Part shown: positions 8,888-17,132 of the stretch, piece by piece
Position numbering within the stretch: the stretch's first letter is position 1
Layout of the letters: each line of letters opens with the position of its first letter
Assembly: GCF_000317065.1 (NCBI RefSeq)
Contig: NC_019701.1
Location: 2,800,001 to 2,864,000, forward strand
Source: Pseudanabaena sp. PCC 7367
GTDB taxonomy: Bacteria; Cyanobacteriota; Cyanobacteriia; Pseudanabaenales; Pseudanabaenaceae
DNA length: 64,000 bases
Direction: 5' to 3'
Made by a program: the position numbers and the translations under genes
Notes under the pieces: generated by a model
Database searches by the model: none
What the model was told of the DNA's origin: nothing
Seen by the model: the letters and a program-made list of their open reading frames with translations, nothing else

Positions 8888-9592
8888 ATGTTGGCAATGC
8901 GTGGGAAGTTGCTGGTCATTGGTGGTCTGGTTGCGAGCTTGCTTACGATTAGGATTGGCTATGCTTGGTATGCAAAACGCAATGGCAAGTGTCCTGAAGA
9001 TATGCAAGTTTGTGCGGTTGCCTTAACTCCATTGGCGAAACCAAGGCTACAACTAAATCGTCTCAAACAAATCCAATTTTTATTGTCGCAAAGAGAATGG
9101 AATAACGCCGATCGCCTTACCACCGAGCTATTGGAATTGCTTGCCACTGAGCGTGATGCTGAATTAAAAAGGGATGATCCTGCTAGCATGGGCACAGCTT
9201 TGAACAAAGCGATCGCATGTACTGACCTGCACCAGATCGATCGGTTGTGGGCAGTAGCAAGTGATGGGAAGTATGGTATTAGTATGCAGAAACAAATCTG
9301 GGATGATTTGCCGAATCAGTCGATCGCTGCCATGAGCCAAAGAGTAGGTTGGGATGCTCAAGACGTTGATTATGTTGACCAAGTTAAGCAAACTGAACCA
9401 GTTGCTTTATTGGCGGGGCAATTACCCTCGATCGGCAGGCAGTTTTTTGGTGTAGATGAGCTAGGACAATGGTATTCTCGCCACGATCGCTATGGGTCTG
9501 AGTATCCGATCCCTGGCCCCGATCCTACTTCCACATCGGATTGGTGTTGCCAAGAGCCGGTGGTTAAAAGGCTATCGTTATGCGGGTTCTAG
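8888..9592 (+). CDS. membrane-anchored GUN4-domain protein
   Basis: 234 residues: a signal-anchor/TM segment (about 7-27) followed by a GUN4-like domain. Characteristic stretches are LLSQREWNNADRLTTELLELLA and, after a linker, CTDLHQIDRLWAVASDGKYGISMQKQIWDDL, with the later RVGW and LAGQLPSIG segments. GUN4 proteins bind porphyrins and stimulate Mg-chelatase in chlorophyll synthesis; several cyanobacterial paralogues of unclear role exist, and the N-terminal anchor indicates this is one of these rather than the soluble Mg-chelatase partner. The last 50 residues (Cys-, Pro- and Asp-rich) look less conserved. It lies between the twin micro-proteins at 8690-8833 and 9715-9867, a cluster suggesting a shared role. 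Confidence 0.8.
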   Translation: MLAMRGKLLVIGGLVASLLTIRIGYAWYAKRNGKCPEDMQVCAVALTPLAKPRLQLNRLKQIQFLLSQREWNNADRLTTELLELLATERDAELKRDDPASMGTALNKAIACTDLHQIDRLWAVASDGKYGISMQKQIWDDLPNQSIAAMSQRVGWDAQDVDYVDQVKQTEPVALLAGQLPSIGRQFFGVDELGQWYSRHDRYGSEYPIPGPDPTSTSDWCCQEPVVKRLSLCGF

Positions 9593-9714
9593 ATGTAACT
9601 TGTCTAAAAATCCTAACGATCGCACCATGCGATTGCCCACCAAATCCCACCTTCAATAACAGTAATTAATTAATCATTATGCTACTGTCCTAATAGGTAG
9701 CGTGTGATTTGAAG

Positions 9715-9867
9715 ATGAAAACAAAGACGAAAAAGAAGCAAATAACTGAGGCGATCGTTTGCTTGAGCCTGGTAGGTCTTTTTGTGGGCTTTTCGATCGC
9801 TGGTTATCGGATTTTGCATCAGGGTGGGGCAAGTCATGATTACAATACTCACTATCTACATGAGTAG
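9715..9867 (+). CDS. 50-aa single-TM micro-protein, copy B of a twin pair
   Basis: A 50-codon frame from ATG 9715 to TAG 9867. The N-terminus is strongly basic (MKTKTKKKQ), the middle (about 12-30) is a membrane helix VCLSLVGLFVGFSIAG, and the tail reads GYRILHQGGASHDYNTHYL. Copy A ends in GFRILHREGSYNHRNTYYL, so the pair shares both the end of the TM and the tail. A basic start followed by one TM predicts N-in, C-out topology. Unrecognised family; it lies 122 nt after the GUN4-like gene. Confidence 0.7.
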   Translation: MKTKTKKKQITEAIVCLSLVGLFVGFSIAGYRILHQGGASHDYNTHYLHE

Positions 9868-10170
9868 TTTTTTGCTATGCCCAATCTTCTAGGACGGGAT
9901 TGCTATCGGTTGTAGCGATCGACTATTTCCTGGGCTTTGGCTTTTGCGCCTGGTACTTTGGCATAGTCACCAAGCCAATAGTAGTAAGGTTTTATTTCAA
10001 ATAGTGTTGCCCTAATATAGTTTAAAAAGATATTAATTTTCTCAAATCTTTCTTTTTTTCCGTTTTGATCTCTTTTTTTCTAGTTGTCGCCTTCCTCCCA
10101 TGGCGATCTCATTTTCTAACTGGCGATCTGCTTTTTATGCCAAGTAATCGTCATCCAGCCGCCAAGGTAA
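9868..10170. other. intergenic, T-rich
   Basis: No gene seen. The stretch includes pyrimidine-rich runs (10038-10081) and is the place where an N-terminal part of the following sorting-signal fragment would be expected; none is visible. Confidence 0.35.
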
Positions 10171-10473
10171 TTGCCGCCTAACAGTTTTACTGGCACCGGT
10201 GGAGAAGACCTTTTCTTCAATATAACTTGGCCGTTTCCTTTAGACGATTTTGGTTTCGAAAGACCACTGTTCGGGCAAGAAATTTGCAACGGTGCCGGCG
10301 GTGGCATATGTGGGGGTGGTGTAAACCGACTCATTGATACTGCAGTAAGTACCGTGTCTGCAGTACCTATTCCCTTTGAGTTTGAGGCTTCGCTAGGGCT
10401 ATTTGCACTTGGTGGCATGTTTGGCGGTTATACCCTAATCAAGAAGCGTAAGCAGCAAAAAAGCCTGGCCTGA
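10171..10473 (+). pseudogene. fragment ending in a PEP-CTERM-like (PFE variant) sorting signal
   Basis: The frame opens directly after a stop (10168-10170) with TTG and encodes up to 100 residues. The C-terminus is a typical tripartite anchor: a VPIPFEFE motif, a hydrophobic helix (LGLFALGGMFGGYTLI) and a basic tail KKRKQQK. Such anchors are processed by exosortase-like systems on exported proteins, yet no signal peptide or credible start is present. Residues 1-75 are Gly/Phe/Pro-rich without a known domain. The best reading is a 5'-truncated gene; an alternative is an unnoticed frameshift upstream. The hairpin at 10504-10542 follows. Confidence 0.55.
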
Positions 10474-10503
10474 TTTGTTCTGAGCAACTAAATGAAAACA
10501 AAC

Positions 10504-10542
10504 AGCGATCGCTACCTTTTCCAACCAGGGCGATCGCTTTTT
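10504..10542 (+). terminator. HIP1-based hairpin terminator
   Basis: AGCGATCG (10504-10511) pairs with CGATCGCT (10531-10538), followed by a T-run to 10542. Two HIP1 octamers form the arms. It lies 30 nt after the sorting-signal fragment. Confidence 0.55.
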
Positions 10543-10577
10543 ATATGATTAACAAAAATATGATTGGCAAAAACTAA

Positions 10578-10649
10578 TGGACGATACTGGATTTGAACCA
10601 GTGACTTCTACCGTGTGAAGGTAGCACTCTACCGCTGAGTTAATCGTCC
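10578..10649 (-). tRNA. tRNA-Val(CAC)
   Basis: On the minus strand a 72-nt cloverleaf: acceptor GGACGAT/ATCGTCC, discriminator A, anticodon stem CTACC/GGTAG with loop TTCACAC (anticodon CAC), T-arm GGTTCAAATCC. It decodes GUG. CCA is not encoded. Confidence 0.93.
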
Positions 10650-10798
10650 GCAAAGACTAATCACAATAACGCAATAATTAGTCTATAAATAATAGCAGAA
10701 TAGTTCTACTTGTTCACGGCGATCGCGGATTAGATTTACGATCGGCGCTACCAAATAAGCTAACCGATCGCAAAATAATTCTACTTACCAACCAAATT

Positions 10799-11698
10799 TT
10801 AGTAAGGAACCGAGCCAGTAGTAGTCAAGCGATAATGGGTACGGGGATACTTAGGATCGGTGTAGGTGCCCGTATGCATCATCGAAGGATTATCCCAGAC
10901 AACTACATCACCCACCTGCCACTTATGGGCATAGGTTTCAGTGTGGTCAACCGACCAATCGCACAGATATTGCAACAGTTCCTTGCCTTCCTGCTCCGGC
11001 ATCCCTTCAATCCCGATCGCCAGGGCTTCATTTAAAAACAAGGCCTTACGCCCCGTCACCGGATGGGTACGCACGATCGGATGGGTGACATCTGGCACCT
11101 CGGTTTGCGATCGCTTAATCACGGTTTTGGTTGCGCCCTCTTCCTGACCGTGGGAGGCAATGCGCTGGCGCATCTCTTCTGAAACATTACTTTCCGCCGT
11201 GTAGAGATGCTCTTGGGTATGGTAGTGATGGATCGCCCTGAGCCCCTCGATCTTTTGCTTGATCTCCTCCGGCAGGCTCTCGTAGGCAGCATAGTTATTA
11301 ATAAACAACGTGTCACCACCTTCAGGCGGCACTTCGATCGCATACAAAAACGTGGCACTAGCGGGAGCATCTTGATAGGTATGATCGGTGTGCCAATGCA
11401 TCCCCGCCCCATAACGACCAATCAGCTTGCCATCTTTTTTCACATTCGACAGCACATAAATATTTGGATAGTTTTCCAGATTGTAGCGGCTGAGGAAAAA
11501 CGGCTCTAGCTCACCAAAATACTTGCCAAAGCGTAAATACTGGTCTGGCGTAAGCTTCTGGTTCCTAAAGGCCAAGACCTGATGCTCATAGAATGCGGCC
11601 AAGACCTCAGCTTGGGTTTGAGCATCTAGCGGTTGCGACAGATCCAGATCCACCACTTCGGCGGCGATCTCACTACCTAAGCGACGAACTGATACCAT
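10799..11698 (-). CDS. TauD/TfdA-family Fe(II)/2-oxoglutarate dioxygenase
   Basis: A 299-residue member of the taurine/2,4-D dioxygenase family. Such enzymes hydroxylate a small substrate, often a sulfonate or phenoxyacid, with decarboxylation of 2-oxoglutarate. The facial triad is visible: HWHTDHTY supplies His and Asp, and MMHTGTY supplies the distal His. HYRLTTTG carries the Arg that binds 2-oxoglutarate. Length and motif order are normal for the family. The substrate is not determinable: no sulfonate transporter or other sulfur gene lies nearby. The gene is separated by about 100 nt from the MFS-fusion gene upstream on the same strand, so co-transcription is possible. Confidence 0.9.
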   Translation of the reverse strand: MVSVRRLGSEIAAEVVDLDLSQPLDAQTQAEVLAAFYEHQVLAFRNQKLTPDQYLRFGKYFGELEPFFLSRYNLENYPNIYVLSNVKKDGKLIGRYGAGMHWHTDHTYQDAPASATFLYAIEVPPEGGDTLFINNYAAYESLPEEIKQKIEGLRAIHHYHTQEHLYTAESNVSEEMRQRIASHGQEEGATKTVIKRSQTEVPDVTHPIVRTHPVTGRKALFLNEALAIGIEGMPEQEGKELLQYLCDWSVDHTETYAHKWQVGDVVVWDNPSMMHTGTYTDPKYPRTHYRLTTTGSVPY

Positions 11699-11803
11699 TA
11701 CTGCGATCTCCTGCTTAAAAATAAATGACTCACAATATGCAAATTATTAATCCAGTCAAATTAACCAGATAAAATTACCTGAATCAGCCTAGGTTCATCA
11801 AGT

Positions 11804-14290
11804 CTAATAAATCTGCTCAGACTTTGGCTTATTATTATTCACCCCAACCAGAAATATGAGGCCAAATATCACACTCGCCAATCCAATCCAACTCATGGTT
11901 AGGGGATTTTTACCATTGACGAACAATAATTGACTTACCAACACTGGCCCTAAGATCTGCCCAAATCGTTCGATCATACGATAGAGAGAGCCAACCGTAG
12001 TTTGGCCAATTTTTTCGGCTACTTTGGTGGTTTGGGTCACAAAGGTAAGACTAGGTGCATTGATGCAACCATGCCCAAAACCTAAGATCGACACCCCTAG
12101 GATCACCACGATCGCCGACATGAATGGTATATCAAGCTGCAAAATCCACGGCCATGCCATCAATCCTACCAGGCACAGCCCCAAACCACTGCTGGCCGTG
12201 CCAATGAAGAGAACTATGTGCGCATTACCAAGGCGATCGACCAGACGGCTAACAATGCCACTGGCAGCCAGAGCCCCCGCTGCATAGAACATCATAATAT
12301 TACCAATGTCCTCGGCAATGAATCCTTGTTGATCAAGTAGCAGTGGCATCGCAAATACAGTTACACCAGTAAAGATCGCCCGGTAGGGAATACCAATAAA
12401 CAACAGGGTTCTAAGGAATCGAAAGTCCTTAATTGCATCGATCAAATCTTGCAAGAAACTACGTTCTTCTAACTCTGCCGGTGGTGATGGCATCAAAGCT
12501 GAAGATTCCTCTAACTGGGCTCCTTCCAAACTCACTTCCTGGGCTTGACCTCCCCCCACCAAGGGCATTGGCCTTACCTGAGGCACAAATTTCATCCCAT
12601 AGCCGACCAACACCATCGCAATCACGGTGGCAATCCAAAACACGCCAGTTACACCGATATAAACAGAGAGAAGCGCACCGATCGCCGTACTAGAGAGCCT
12701 ACCCGCAAAATAGTCAAACACCATCATCGCGCTGCCCTGGGTCTTCTTGCGTTTGGAAGCCATTTCCAAAACATAGGATTGCACGCCAACGGTCAAAATA
12801 CCCTGCACCGCCCCCGCCAGGAATCTAACCGCATACATGACATAAAAGTCATTCACAGTTGCCATCAGAATCGCAATGATCACACTGGCACCACTAACCG
12901 CCAGCAAAACCGGCTTAACACCGCGATCGTTAATCAGCTTAGCTGCCGGGATCATCGCCAAGCCCCAACCCAGAAAATAAAGCGTAAACTGAGTAGAAAC
13001 TAGCGCAACTTCGGCACCAGACCTGACCGCCAAACCCTCTAAATATTGGGGCAAAAACGATAGACTCAGGCCATCTACAAATGCACCCAAAAAATAATAG
13101 GGCTCGATCCGCCGCAATTGCAGATCTTCATATTCCCCAGTGCCAGGTTGGGGATTAACCGTAAATGATTTGAGTAAGTTCAAAAAGATGATCGAGACAA
13201 ACCCAGAGGCCACAAACAAAGCCACAAAATTTTTGGCACTACGCCACAACCTGCCATAGAGAATATCTTTAGGGGATTTAACCAGCACTGCATACAACTG
13301 GAAGTGAGGGTTGTTTTCCGGATTTATTTCCACTTCATATTCAAAGAAGTTTTGCTGAGCAGCAATCAAGGCCTGCTCAATTTCAGGCTCTTCGGTGCTA
13401 ACCATCAGTTCGCCGTCTTCGCGCAACGAAATAAAACTAATTTCCGGATTGAGCCTTACATAATTATCAAAAGTTTCTTCAATCCCTTCAAAATCTTCGA
13501 GGTCCAAACCTAGATCAACGGCTGCTTCCAAGCGGCTACTGAGCGAAAAGGTGACCGCTTCAGTTTTGGCTTTGATCCCTTCTGAATAGAGCAAAGTTAG
13601 GGCGATCACTACCGCCGAAGCAACCAGAAAATACAGGGAAATATAGACTATTTCCATTAATTTGCGGGTCTTTCCTCCCCTCGACAGGGTTTTGTAGAAG
13701 AAAAACGCGAAAGTTGCAAAGATCACGATCGCCACGATGCTGACAATCGCTACGATCGAAAACTCGCGGCGAATCCGTTCATTAATCGCCTGTTTTGGCA
13801 TCAGCACATGTAACTGACCAACTTGCTCAAACTTATTGCTTAGCGGTAAAACAACCCGATAAAACCTTTGATCTTCGCTGACTCTAAAATCACTATTTTC
13901 AGATTGCAGATCACTTCTAGCAAATTTATTTAAGCTAGTTTGATCGAAGGCATATCCTTCCTTGCTATTTTCGAAAATCAGTTGATCATCAAGGTCAACC
14001 ACATCAATCAAAACCACATCTGGATCTGATTTAATCAGCGGATCGGTGAGCCCCGTAAAACCAGAGAATTGTTCAACGGGAAGGCCAGCATTTAGAAAAG
14101 TCTCGATCGAATTTTTAACTACCTGTCCCTGGGCATTGAGCTTGTCAACAATAAAGTTAGGATAGTTGCGATAGGCATCTCCTAAACCAACCAGAAACAG
14201 CAATGCCAATGCGATCGCCAAAATGAAGCTAGCGATCGCGGTATTAGTCAAAAAAGATGTTTCTTTCGACTTGGCTGGAGTAGAAGACAT
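11804..14290 (-). CDS. sensor-MFS fusion: two extracytoplasmic sensor segments plus major facilitator transporter
   Basis: An 828-residue membrane protein. The N-terminus has TM1 (about 15-38), an extracytoplasmic segment of about 135 residues with single-Cache-like features (NFIVDKLNAQGQVVKNSIETFL, then DVVLIDVVDLDDQLIFENSKEG), and TM2 (about 175-200). TM3 (about 215-238), a second extracytoplasmic segment (about 240-350, with SFISLREDGELMVST) and TM4 follow. From about residue 395 it is a 12-TM MFS carrier: GWGLAMIPAAKLINDRGVKP is the loop 2-3 motif, and a cytoplasmic loop of about 60 residues separates the two halves. A transporter gated by its own ligand-binding sensors is inferred. The substrate is unknown. 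Start: MSSTPAKSKET immediately before TM1. Confidence 0.8.
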   Translation of the reverse strand: MSSTPAKSKETSFLTNTAIASFILAIALALLFLVGLGDAYRNYPNFIVDKLNAQGQVVKNSIETFLNAGLPVEQFSGFTGLTDPLIKSDPDVVLIDVVDLDDQLIFENSKEGYAFDQTSLNKFARSDLQSENSDFRVSEDQRFYRVVLPLSNKFEQVGQLHVLMPKQAINERIRREFSIVAIVSIVAIVIFATFAFFFYKTLSRGGKTRKLMEIVYISLYFLVASAVVIALTLLYSEGIKAKTEAVTFSLSSRLEAAVDLGLDLEDFEGIEETFDNYVRLNPEISFISLREDGELMVSTEEPEIEQALIAAQQNFFEYEVEINPENNPHFQLYAVLVKSPKDILYGRLWRSAKNFVALFVASGFVSIIFLNLLKSFTVNPQPGTGEYEDLQLRRIEPYYFLGAFVDGLSLSFLPQYLEGLAVRSGAEVALVSTQFTLYFLGWGLAMIPAAKLINDRGVKPVLLAVSGASVIIAILMATVNDFYVMYAVRFLAGAVQGILTVGVQSYVLEMASKRKKTQGSAMMVFDYFAGRLSSTAIGALLSVYIGVTGVFWIATVIAMVLVGYGMKFVPQVRPMPLVGGGQAQEVSLEGAQLEESSALMPSPPAELEERSFLQDLIDAIKDFRFLRTLLFIGIPYRAIFTGVTVFAMPLLLDQQGFIAEDIGNIMMFYAAGALAASGIVSRLVDRLGNAHIVLFIGTASSGLGLCLVGLMAWPWILQLDIPFMSAIVVILGVSILGFGHGCINAPSLTFVTQTTKVAEKIGQTTVGSLYRMIERFGQILGPVLVSQLLFVNGKNPLTMSWIGLASVIFGLIFLVGVNNNKPKSEQIY

Positions 14291-15182
14291 ACTGTGGCTA
14301 AATTTATTTAGAAATTAGATTACTTAGTCAAGCATGAGGAGCCCTAGCATATAGAAAGTTTTCTATACATGGCGTAGTATAAGCGAGCCGTCAAAGCTTT
14401 TGATATAGTCAAATGGCTATCTTTTTGCAACTAACCCACCTTATCATCTAGCCCAGATGATACCAAAACATAACCCAAATCCGCTTCCCGTAGTGATTTA
14501 GGGTCTAGCTTAATATATATTAAACAAGGAAAGATATTGCCAGCGATCGCCAACGTCGGTAATTCAACCAATGCACGATCTGTACCGATTCAATTGCAAT
14601 TTAATTGCATGGCAACCAGAATAATTGGACTAAGGGATAAGACGGTAGATCAGTGAACCCATTAAGCAGAATCAAGCCCAATGTTCCCCCTTGTCTTGGC
14701 TCTGGTTAGCTCTCTGCATGAGCTCAGCCCATAGAATAAATAGGAATGAATATGCCAGTCAATAATCGCCCCACAATTAATGTAGAGTGAGTAAAGTCAA
14801 TTAATTTGGTTTTAAGAATAGCTAGCTACCACACTGGTTTCCCTATTTCTAATCGCTACAGTCGTTAATCGATATAGATAACAGATATTAAGTTAGCTAA
14901 CTATACTAACTTGATAGCTTAAAAATCCCAACTGTATTTAAGCAACGTCCAAACCTAGCTACTTAGCTTTAGTTGGATTGCTATACATGCATATTATAGA
15001 TTACTTAATATCTAGATATCTAGATCTGGCGATCGTGGCTGCAAATCATGGCTAAATTTATTGGAGATTTTGAACATGTTACGATCGCGCTTGGCTCAAC
15101 GGTAATTATTGTTTCCCATTAGCTCTTTGTTCGCCAGTAATTAGAATATACCTGCCAATCGCCTTATATTAATCACTTTGCG
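14291..15182. other. long intergenic region (about 890 bp)
   Basis: No supported gene on either strand. It holds the palindrome at 14351-14366 and an AT-rich self-complementary patch of TATCTAGA repeats near 15008-15026. Promoters of the two divergent flanking genes must lie here; I could not place them with confidence. Confidence 0.4.
14351..14366. promoter_or_regulatory. 16-bp palindrome upstream of the sensor-MFS gene
   Basis: ATAGAAAGTTTTCTAT, a 7-bp perfect inverted repeat with a 2-bp centre, 60 bp upstream of the MFS-fusion start. It could be an operator. No cognate regulator is adjacent. Confidence 0.3.
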
Positions 15183-16067
15183 ATGCCAGACCAAACTTCT
15201 GAACCCAGCTCTGCCGATTTACAGCTTTCCTTTGCTCAGTTATTACCTTGGCTAGGTATTGGTGCGCCATTACCCAATCAATTCCAGTCGATCGCTGAGG
15301 TACCTTTAATTATCCTGGTGGGCGTAACCGCTGCTGGCAAAAATACGGCCACTGCCGCAATGCAGAAATTGGGGATTGGGTTTACCCTGTTGCCAAATCG
15401 ACGCACCATTAGCGATCGGATTACAATTCCTTTGATGCTGGGCAGTTATGCTAAAACCGACCCCTCTGAAATTGCAAGTGAGATCGCAAGTGAGATTGCA
15501 AAACTCGATCGAGTTGAACGGCTTCACTATACAGGGCAGTTTCGGCAAAAGTATCCTGGCGGCATGGCTCAGGTGATCGCCAAAATGAGCATTGCTTCTA
15601 GCCTGGTTGAGGGATTGGTGGTTTTTGATGGCTTGCGCGGAGCCGCTGAGGTCGGTTATGGGGCAATCAACCTACCCCAGGCTCAATTCATTGTTTTAGA
15701 AGCTCCCGACTTAGTTAGATTGAAGCGTCTCTTAACTCGCAATGATCCTTTCGATCGCACTAATTCAACTCAATCTCTTCAGTCCAACTTGCCCCATAAT
15801 TTTTCCAGCCTTGGCGTTCCCGATGCCGCGCTCATTTTTAATCCAGGCCAAGAGCAAGAAATTTTTGACCTACTTCAAAGTGGCCAAATCGAAATAAATC
15901 AACTAATTAGCAAACTCCGGATCATCATTGCCGAACGCCAAAACTATGACCCCCAGGCGGCGAAGGATAGGTTAATGGCGATCGCCCCCGAACGAACCCT
16001 CTGCATTGATACTTCTACTACGAAACCCAAGCGGATCGCCCATTTAATTAAAGATTACCTGGGTTAA
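15183..16067 (+). CDS. P-loop nucleotide kinase-like protein
   Basis: 294 residues with a clear Walker A motif GVTAAGKNT (47-55) placed after a hydrophobic strand (PLIILV), then a region rich in Arg (NRRTISDRITIPLML) that resembles the lid/substrate side of nucleoside-monophosphate kinases. A Walker B-like strand LVVFDGLRG (about 158-166) and an APDLVRLKRLLTR segment follow. A short internal repeat EIASEIASEIA lies near residue 100. It is probably a small-molecule kinase or an ATP/GTP-binding protein; I do not recognise a specific family. The gene is monocistronic. The ATG at 15183 lacks a strong ribosome-binding site. Confidence 0.7.
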   Translation: MPDQTSEPSSADLQLSFAQLLPWLGIGAPLPNQFQSIAEVPLIILVGVTAAGKNTATAAMQKLGIGFTLLPNRRTISDRITIPLMLGSYAKTDPSEIASEIASEIAKLDRVERLHYTGQFRQKYPGGMAQVIAKMSIASSLVEGLVVFDGLRGAAEVGYGAINLPQAQFIVLEAPDLVRLKRLLTRNDPFDRTNSTQSLQSNLPHNFSSLGVPDAALIFNPGQEQEIFDLLQSGQIEINQLISKLRIIIAERQNYDPQAAKDRLMAIAPERTLCIDTSTTKPKRIAHLIKDYLG

Positions 16068-16196
16068 GTTGAGTTTGCTTTTAATCTCGCTTTTTTAACT
16101 GTTTTTAACTAGTACAAATCTAGTAATCCTAACGGTAGCAATATTTAGGCTTAGGATTAAGAATTTACCTGATTCCGCTCTTGGCTGACATCGTTC

Positions 16197-16385
16197 TTGC
16201 CTGATTGGAGCTTGAGTCAAACATTAAAACGATCGCAATTAGGATTGTTATTTTTGATCGGCAGTAGCTTACTTTGTCCAGCAACAAATCCAAATCAAAT
16301 CGCTCTAATGCTTTTTGCTCAGAATAATGCGGCAATAAACCATAGGCCAGCCATGGTAAGTTTATTGAACCAATTGCATCAATAA
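16197..16385 (+). CDS. possible 62-aa secreted micro-protein (weak)
   Basis: A short frame beginning at TTG encodes one hydrophobic segment (LGLLFLIGSSLLCPATN) that could be a signal peptide or a lipoprotein-like leader, and a polar remainder of about 30 residues. There is no ribosome-binding site, no ATG and no recognised domain, so it may be chance. Confidence 0.2.
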   Translation: MPDWSLSQTLKRSQLGLLFLIGSSLLCPATNPNQIALMLFAQNNAAINHRPAMVSLLNQLHQ

Positions 16386-17132
16386 TTAGCAAAGCATTAC
16401 CGAAGCATTACCGAAGCATCTGTGTGGGAGTGAATGTCAGTGATTGATCGCACAATTGAAAATCACTCTTATCACCGATCCTTTTGGGTGATGTGAGCTA
16501 GAGTATACAAATGTAAGTTAATTTATATTGATATCAATTAATCATCATTAACCTTACAAACCTTACGAAATATTTACTTTTGTTTGTTAAAGTTACGAAG
16601 TATTGACTGGCTTTGAATTATCAATTCTGAAATGCAAGCTGTTGGGACTAATAGCAAAATCGATCGACAAAGTTTTACTGTTCTATTCGTCTTAGAGAGT
16701 ACAACTCCGTTGATGCCAACATAACCTAGTTAATCTAATTAGAATCCAGTTGGCCGTAAGTTTTGCTCTTTGAATCGGGGGCTCCCAATACCTTGTAGGC
16801 TTTCCAATTGAATCTCAATTGAGTTACAGAACTAATTAATTAAATTGTCTAGTTATTGCCTCATTTGATCAGGTATATTCATATGCTTCGGAGTTATACT
16901 CCGCTGTTTAGTTATGGCAATTTGTCTAATAGACAATGAAATTAAGGTTTTGGCTGGCATTGAGAATGATTTGGGGACATTAACTTAATCCATCATGAAT
17001 ATGGTTTGGAGATGCCGTACATTTGGATTTTTTACTAACTAATATCGGCCAATTGTAATTATTAATTATAAATAGCAGAACCATATCTAGTTCTCCCAAA
17101 GCTGGGATTACGAGTAAATGTTGGAGTAGACC
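16386..17132. other. leader region upstream of the homocitrate synthase gene
   Basis: No gene seen. Features: a perfect hairpin CGGAG-TTATA-CTCCG (16889-16903), and a direct repeat of TTACGAA(A/G)TATT (about 16563-16573 and 16603-16613). I looked for a lysine riboswitch or an NtcA site (GTA-N8-TAC) and found neither. Confidence 0.4.

Noticed and set aside
12545-13003. A 152-codon plus-strand frame inside the sensor-MFS gene
   Set aside because: Antisense to the MFS core; its composition (His, Arg, Asn-rich) fits a shadow frame.
16386-17132. Possible lysine riboswitch or NtcA site ahead of the homocitrate synthase
   Set aside because: The hairpin at 16889-16903 is too small, and no conserved lysine-box elements or GTA-N8-TAC sites were found by eye.
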